This document shows, in pieces, positions 60,783 through 64,000 of a stretch of 64,000 nucleotides of DNA. The number at the start of each line of letters is the position of its first letter. The stretch's first letter is position 1. The notes under the pieces are model-generated. The model was not told the DNA's origin. It saw nothing but the letters and a program-made list of their open reading frames with translations, and ran no database searches. Source of the DNA: Centrapalus pauciflorus (lineage: Eukaryota; Streptophyta; Magnoliopsida; Asterales; Asteraceae); assembly GCA_020465985.1 (NCBI GenBank), contig JAANYP010002010.1, positions 248,001 to 312,000 of the forward strand, written 5' to 3'. Made by a program: the position numbers and the translations under genes.

Positions 60783-61640
60783 GCCCACAACAAGACACTC
60801 GTTGTGTGACCAAATGGTTGCAATCAACTTCACACATATAAAAATAAAGTGGCCATTGCATGGACAATAGTCACACAAAATACAAGTTTACCTCACTTAA
60901 AAGAGCATATGGTCACACTTTTTAACACCTACGGCCACATTTGGCATAATTTTATGTGACCAAATCCCACATTAAGAGACTCATTGTGTGACCAAATGGT
61001 TGCAATCATCCACACACATAAAAATAAAGTGGCCGATGCATGGACAATAGTCACACAATATACAAGTTTACCTCACTTAAAAGAGCATATGGTCATACTT
61101 TTTAACACCTACGGCTACATTTGGCATAATTTTATGTGACCAAAGCCCACAACAAGACACTCGTTGTGTGACCAAATGTTTTCAATCAGCCACACACACA
61201 TAAAAATAAAGTGGCCATTGCAGGGACAATAATCACACAAAATACAAGTTTACACTTAAAAGAGCATATGGTCACACTTTTTAACACCTACGTCCACATT
61301 TGACATAATTTTATGTGACCAAAGTCCACAACAAGACACTCGTTGTGTGACCAAATGGTTGCAATCAGCCACACACAAATAAAATAAAGTGGCCATTCCA
61401 TGGGCAATAGTCACACAAAATACAAGTTTACCTCACTTAAAAGAGCATATGGTCACACTTTTTAACACCTACGGCCACATTTGACATAATTTTATGTGAC
61501 CAAAGCCCACAACAAGACACTTGTTGTGCGACCATGCATTCAGCGACACACAAGTAAAAATAAAGTGACCATTGCATGGACAATAGTCACACAAAATACA
61601 CGTTCGTTTGATTTTAAAGAGCATATGGTCACACATTCAA
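60783..61640. repeat. CACTA subterminal repeats, right of the array
   Basis: About five units; the marker AAGAGCATAT falls at 60901, 61081, 61260, 61441 and about 61617 (period 176-181 bp). Each unit carries several TGTGACC/GGTCACA words. An 85-codon open frame here (61496-61753) follows the repeat and is not a gene. Confidence 0.85.
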
Positions 61641-61784
61641 TGGTTTCGGTCACTCTTTGTAAATGGATACGGAGACTAACCATCTATTGTGACCGTATGG
61701 ACCCTTTGGTCACGGGACGTTTAGTCACACATACAATGAAAAAACAAGTGTGACCGTATGGTTATCGTCACACATTTCTGGTGT

Positions 61785-61810
61785 GACCAAAGCCAAAATT
61801 TGTATCAGTG
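61785..61810. repeat. Right terminal inverted repeat of the CACTA element
   Basis: Ends TTTGTATCAGTG on the + strand, so the - strand starts CACTG. CACTA/CACTG termini are diagnostic; the left partner is not seen, so the exact end is tentative. Confidence 0.5.
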
Positions 61811-63487
61811 TTTGCGGATTTGGCTATAAGAATCAAAAGAACGAAGAAAGCGTAAATTATACTGATATACCACTGGCAGTGTACCAGTCGCAGATAGTAT
61901 AGCTTGAAGCTGACCTCGGGAATTATCGATCACAGGGAACGGCAATACGAAACGAGATACCGATACTAAGACGATTGCTAATATCTAGCCACTTAGAAGG
62001 TAAAATGATTGGTTACCTACAAACTAAACTACGAAAGGCATGAATTCACCGATGAGAGAAATTAAACTAGATTGCTTAAACTTAAAAGAGAGATAAACAA
62101 AGACTATGATGATCTAAACTATCAAAAGCAAATAAGTAAGATAAAGTTCAAATAATAAAAGCAACACCCACTTGGAATTGTTCTTTAGGATTTATGAAAA
62201 GGAAGTAAGTGAATAAACACTTAGGATGCTTTAGTAGAAAACTGAAAACAAGTTAGAACTAAATCAAGCCGTTTTAACATTTAAAGCACAAATGTATGTC
62301 AATCAAGTGCGTACAAGACAATTAATGAACACATCCTACTAATATTAGGAATCAAGTATGGAGTTCTCCACTATTCCCCAACCCCATAAAACTAGTGAAA
62401 ACATGCATTTTACGAAAGAGTCAACCAACTAAAACTAGCTTTTAAAACCATAACTTTCTACACGTCAAGCGCTCGGAATCGGTTTTAAACATTCATTTTA
62501 ATCGAACAAACACAAGTCATACTTATGGAACTTAAAGATCAAACTTATCCTATGATCACAATAATGCTAAGGATCAATTTCATGCAATAACTTCACAATT
62601 TATTAACTAGTTACCATTTCATAATCACAATAATGCTAGAAATGGCAACCGATTAACAAATCACACAAATATGATAAAGTTTGTAAAAATCAGCATTTAA
62701 GTTCAATTATCATGATCACAATAATGCTAAAAAATCAAACTTAACACCGAATTTATTAACTCCAACGCATCAATTAAATTATACACAATTGAGACATACA
62801 ATTTTCCAACAAAAACATCAAAATCTTTTCATATATCCATCAAGAAACAAAATCCAAGTGAGTGTTAACAAAACTACTCATTAATCATGCTAAGAATAAT
62901 AAAATAAACGATATCTAAACTAAACAAAACCATATCAGAAAGTTTAAAGGAAGGATTGTACCAAAACCGAATGAAAAACTCTAGAAAACCGGAACTGAAT
63001 GCTTGGATCTACACCAATACCCGAATGCGTTACTAATCTAAGCGTATTTAAGCTAAAAACCGAAATCTATGGCTACACCTACAAATCTCAACACTAAGTA
63101 TGTGTAAAAGTTCGTAAAAAATAAGCGTCAAAATCCAAAATGGCCGCTAAAAGCTTCTATATTAGAACGCGATCGCGGCCGCGCTCGGTCCATCGCAGTC
63201 GCGATGAGAAGTGTCGGTGCGATCTTGGTGGCGATGGGAAGCGCGACCGCGATCCGGGCAGCAGAGTCAAAGTTAACTCAAGTTAGCTCAGCTCTAGGGA
63301 AGTTCGGCTTAGACCGTAGATTTGACATTTTTGCTCCAATATCCGTTCTTTTGACAATTTAGCAACCTCAGAACTGCAAAATACAAAAGTAATCAAATAA
63401 GTGCCATTTTTAAACAATTCGAGGCAAAAATTACCCATATGCGAGGCAAAATAAGACGGAAAATAATGTACAAAATACATCATAACA
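61809..63487 (-). repeat. Probable Tat/Ogre-type LTR
   Basis: No ORF. On the - strand it would run TGTTATGATG to CCGCAAACA, 1679 bp, preceded by CAAGTGTGGGGTTATT (polypurine-like). The - strand text GAGGACAAGCAACGCTCAAG just upstream is typical of the end of Tat/Ogre/Athila internal regions, as I remember them. Also present: three copies of ATCACAATAATGCTA (about 62556, 62627, 62714). The left end overlaps the CACTA terminus by two bases, so one boundary is off by a little. Confidence 0.45.
63165..63262. repeat. CpG-dense island in the Tat-like LTR
   Basis: About 100 bp with many CGCGATCGCGG, GTCGCGATG and GCGACCGCGATC words in both directions, standing out from AT-rich surroundings. Confidence 0.7.
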
Positions 63488-64000
63488 AATAACCCCACAC
63501 TTGAGCGTTGCTTGTCCTCAAGCAAACCTGCTCAAAAATATCCTAAGCTAAGCATCATCCCAAATACCTCTCTCAATCATATCCCGCATATAGACTCTAT
63601 AGCAATAAAGATTCGTAAAAGAATATATTTGAAACTAACGATCGCAAGAAAGAACTATCTAAACCAAGAGATGTAAAAACTATGAAATAAAGTGTTAGAT
63701 AGTTTTGAACCTGGCAACATGAACTAACACTTCACAAGGACTTCACTCAACACTCATACGTGTATAGGCTAACGTGTATATATGCACAAAATCCACTCGG
63801 TGCCAAACATGTCAACAACATAAGCATAGGCTTGAAAATAAATCATATCTCCATCACATGTAAAGAAAACTCAGCACATAAAGGACTTATGGGATGTAAG
63901 GTGGCTAGTCTAAGGGTGTGGAGTATATGGGAAAATGTGGGATAAAACAAAACAAACGGGACCAATCCGATAAAAGAGAGAGCAACTAAACATAACTAGA
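63488..64000 (-). other. Non-coding 3' internal region of the Tat-like element
   Basis: Holds the polypurine-like stretch next to the LTR; the rest has no protein similarity I can see. Small open frames at 63283-63525 and 63760-63945 are chance. Confidence 0.35.

Noticed and set aside
60783..61640. CRISPR-like or satellite array
   Set aside because: Units of 180 bp without spacers, next to a CACTA terminus; a subterminal repeat explains them.
61496..61753. 85-codon frame on the + strand
   Set aside because: Follows the CACTA repeat and terminus; no protein character.
63165..63262. Host promoter CpG island
   Set aside because: No gene nearby; it lies inside a probable LTR.

Overview
The window is repeat-rich plant nuclear DNA, most likely from a eudicot. 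It holds nested and tandem LTR retrotransposons of plant-specific lineages, a CACTA (En/Spm-type) transposon with an intron-containing transposase gene, and no host gene, rRNA or tRNA that I can support. The species cannot be named from the sequence.

Layout, left to right. (1) 1-4548: decayed pol and 3' LTR of a Ty3/gypsy chromovirus (Tekay/Del-like, here called family C), + strand. (2) 4549-6557: integrase, chromodomain and part of the 3' LTR of another gypsy element, broken on both sides. (3) 6558-14421: a second family-C element on the - strand (3' LTR, chromodomain, integrase, RNase H, RT, gag and an extra ORF ahead of gag), cut off at 14421. (4) 14422-37161: a Ty1/copia element of Sirevirus type on the - strand, with two 1.1-kb LTRs, a tRNA-Met primer site, gag, protease, integrase, RT/RNase H and a large extra coding region after RNase H. 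A young, nearly complete Tekay-like element (family A, 21529-30762, + strand) sits inside its RT gene. (5) 37162-40163: an uninterrupted 973-aa gag ORF from another copia element, truncated. (6) 40545-43468 and 60778-61810: a CACTA transposon (transposase exons, 180-bp subterminal repeats, right terminus), split by (7). (7) 43469-60777: a tandem array of family-B Tekay-like elements on the - strand (four LTRs, two almost full internal regions, one truncated internal region), all within a single pair of 5-bp target duplications (CGAAA). (8) 61809-64000: probable Tat/Ogre-type LTR and adjacent internal sequence.

How the parts relate. Each retroelement carries some of the usual cycle: LTR promoter, tRNA-primed minus-strand site, gag particle, protease, RT/RNase H, integrase (with chromodomain in the gypsy elements). 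Every pol gene here is broken by stops or indels, so none is autonomous as read. The order of events can be partly read: the CACTA is older than the family-B insertion, and the Sirevirus is older than the family-A insertion.

Most notable: the tandem array copied from an already defective element; a splice donor/acceptor pair at the same place in the LTRs of all three Tekay-like families (possible leader intron); short motif arrays in two related LTRs that share position but not sequence; and a roughly 1390-codon extra coding region in the Sirevirus. I found no CRISPR array and no bacterial-type system, and nothing that is clearly a new kind of system beyond transposable-element biology.
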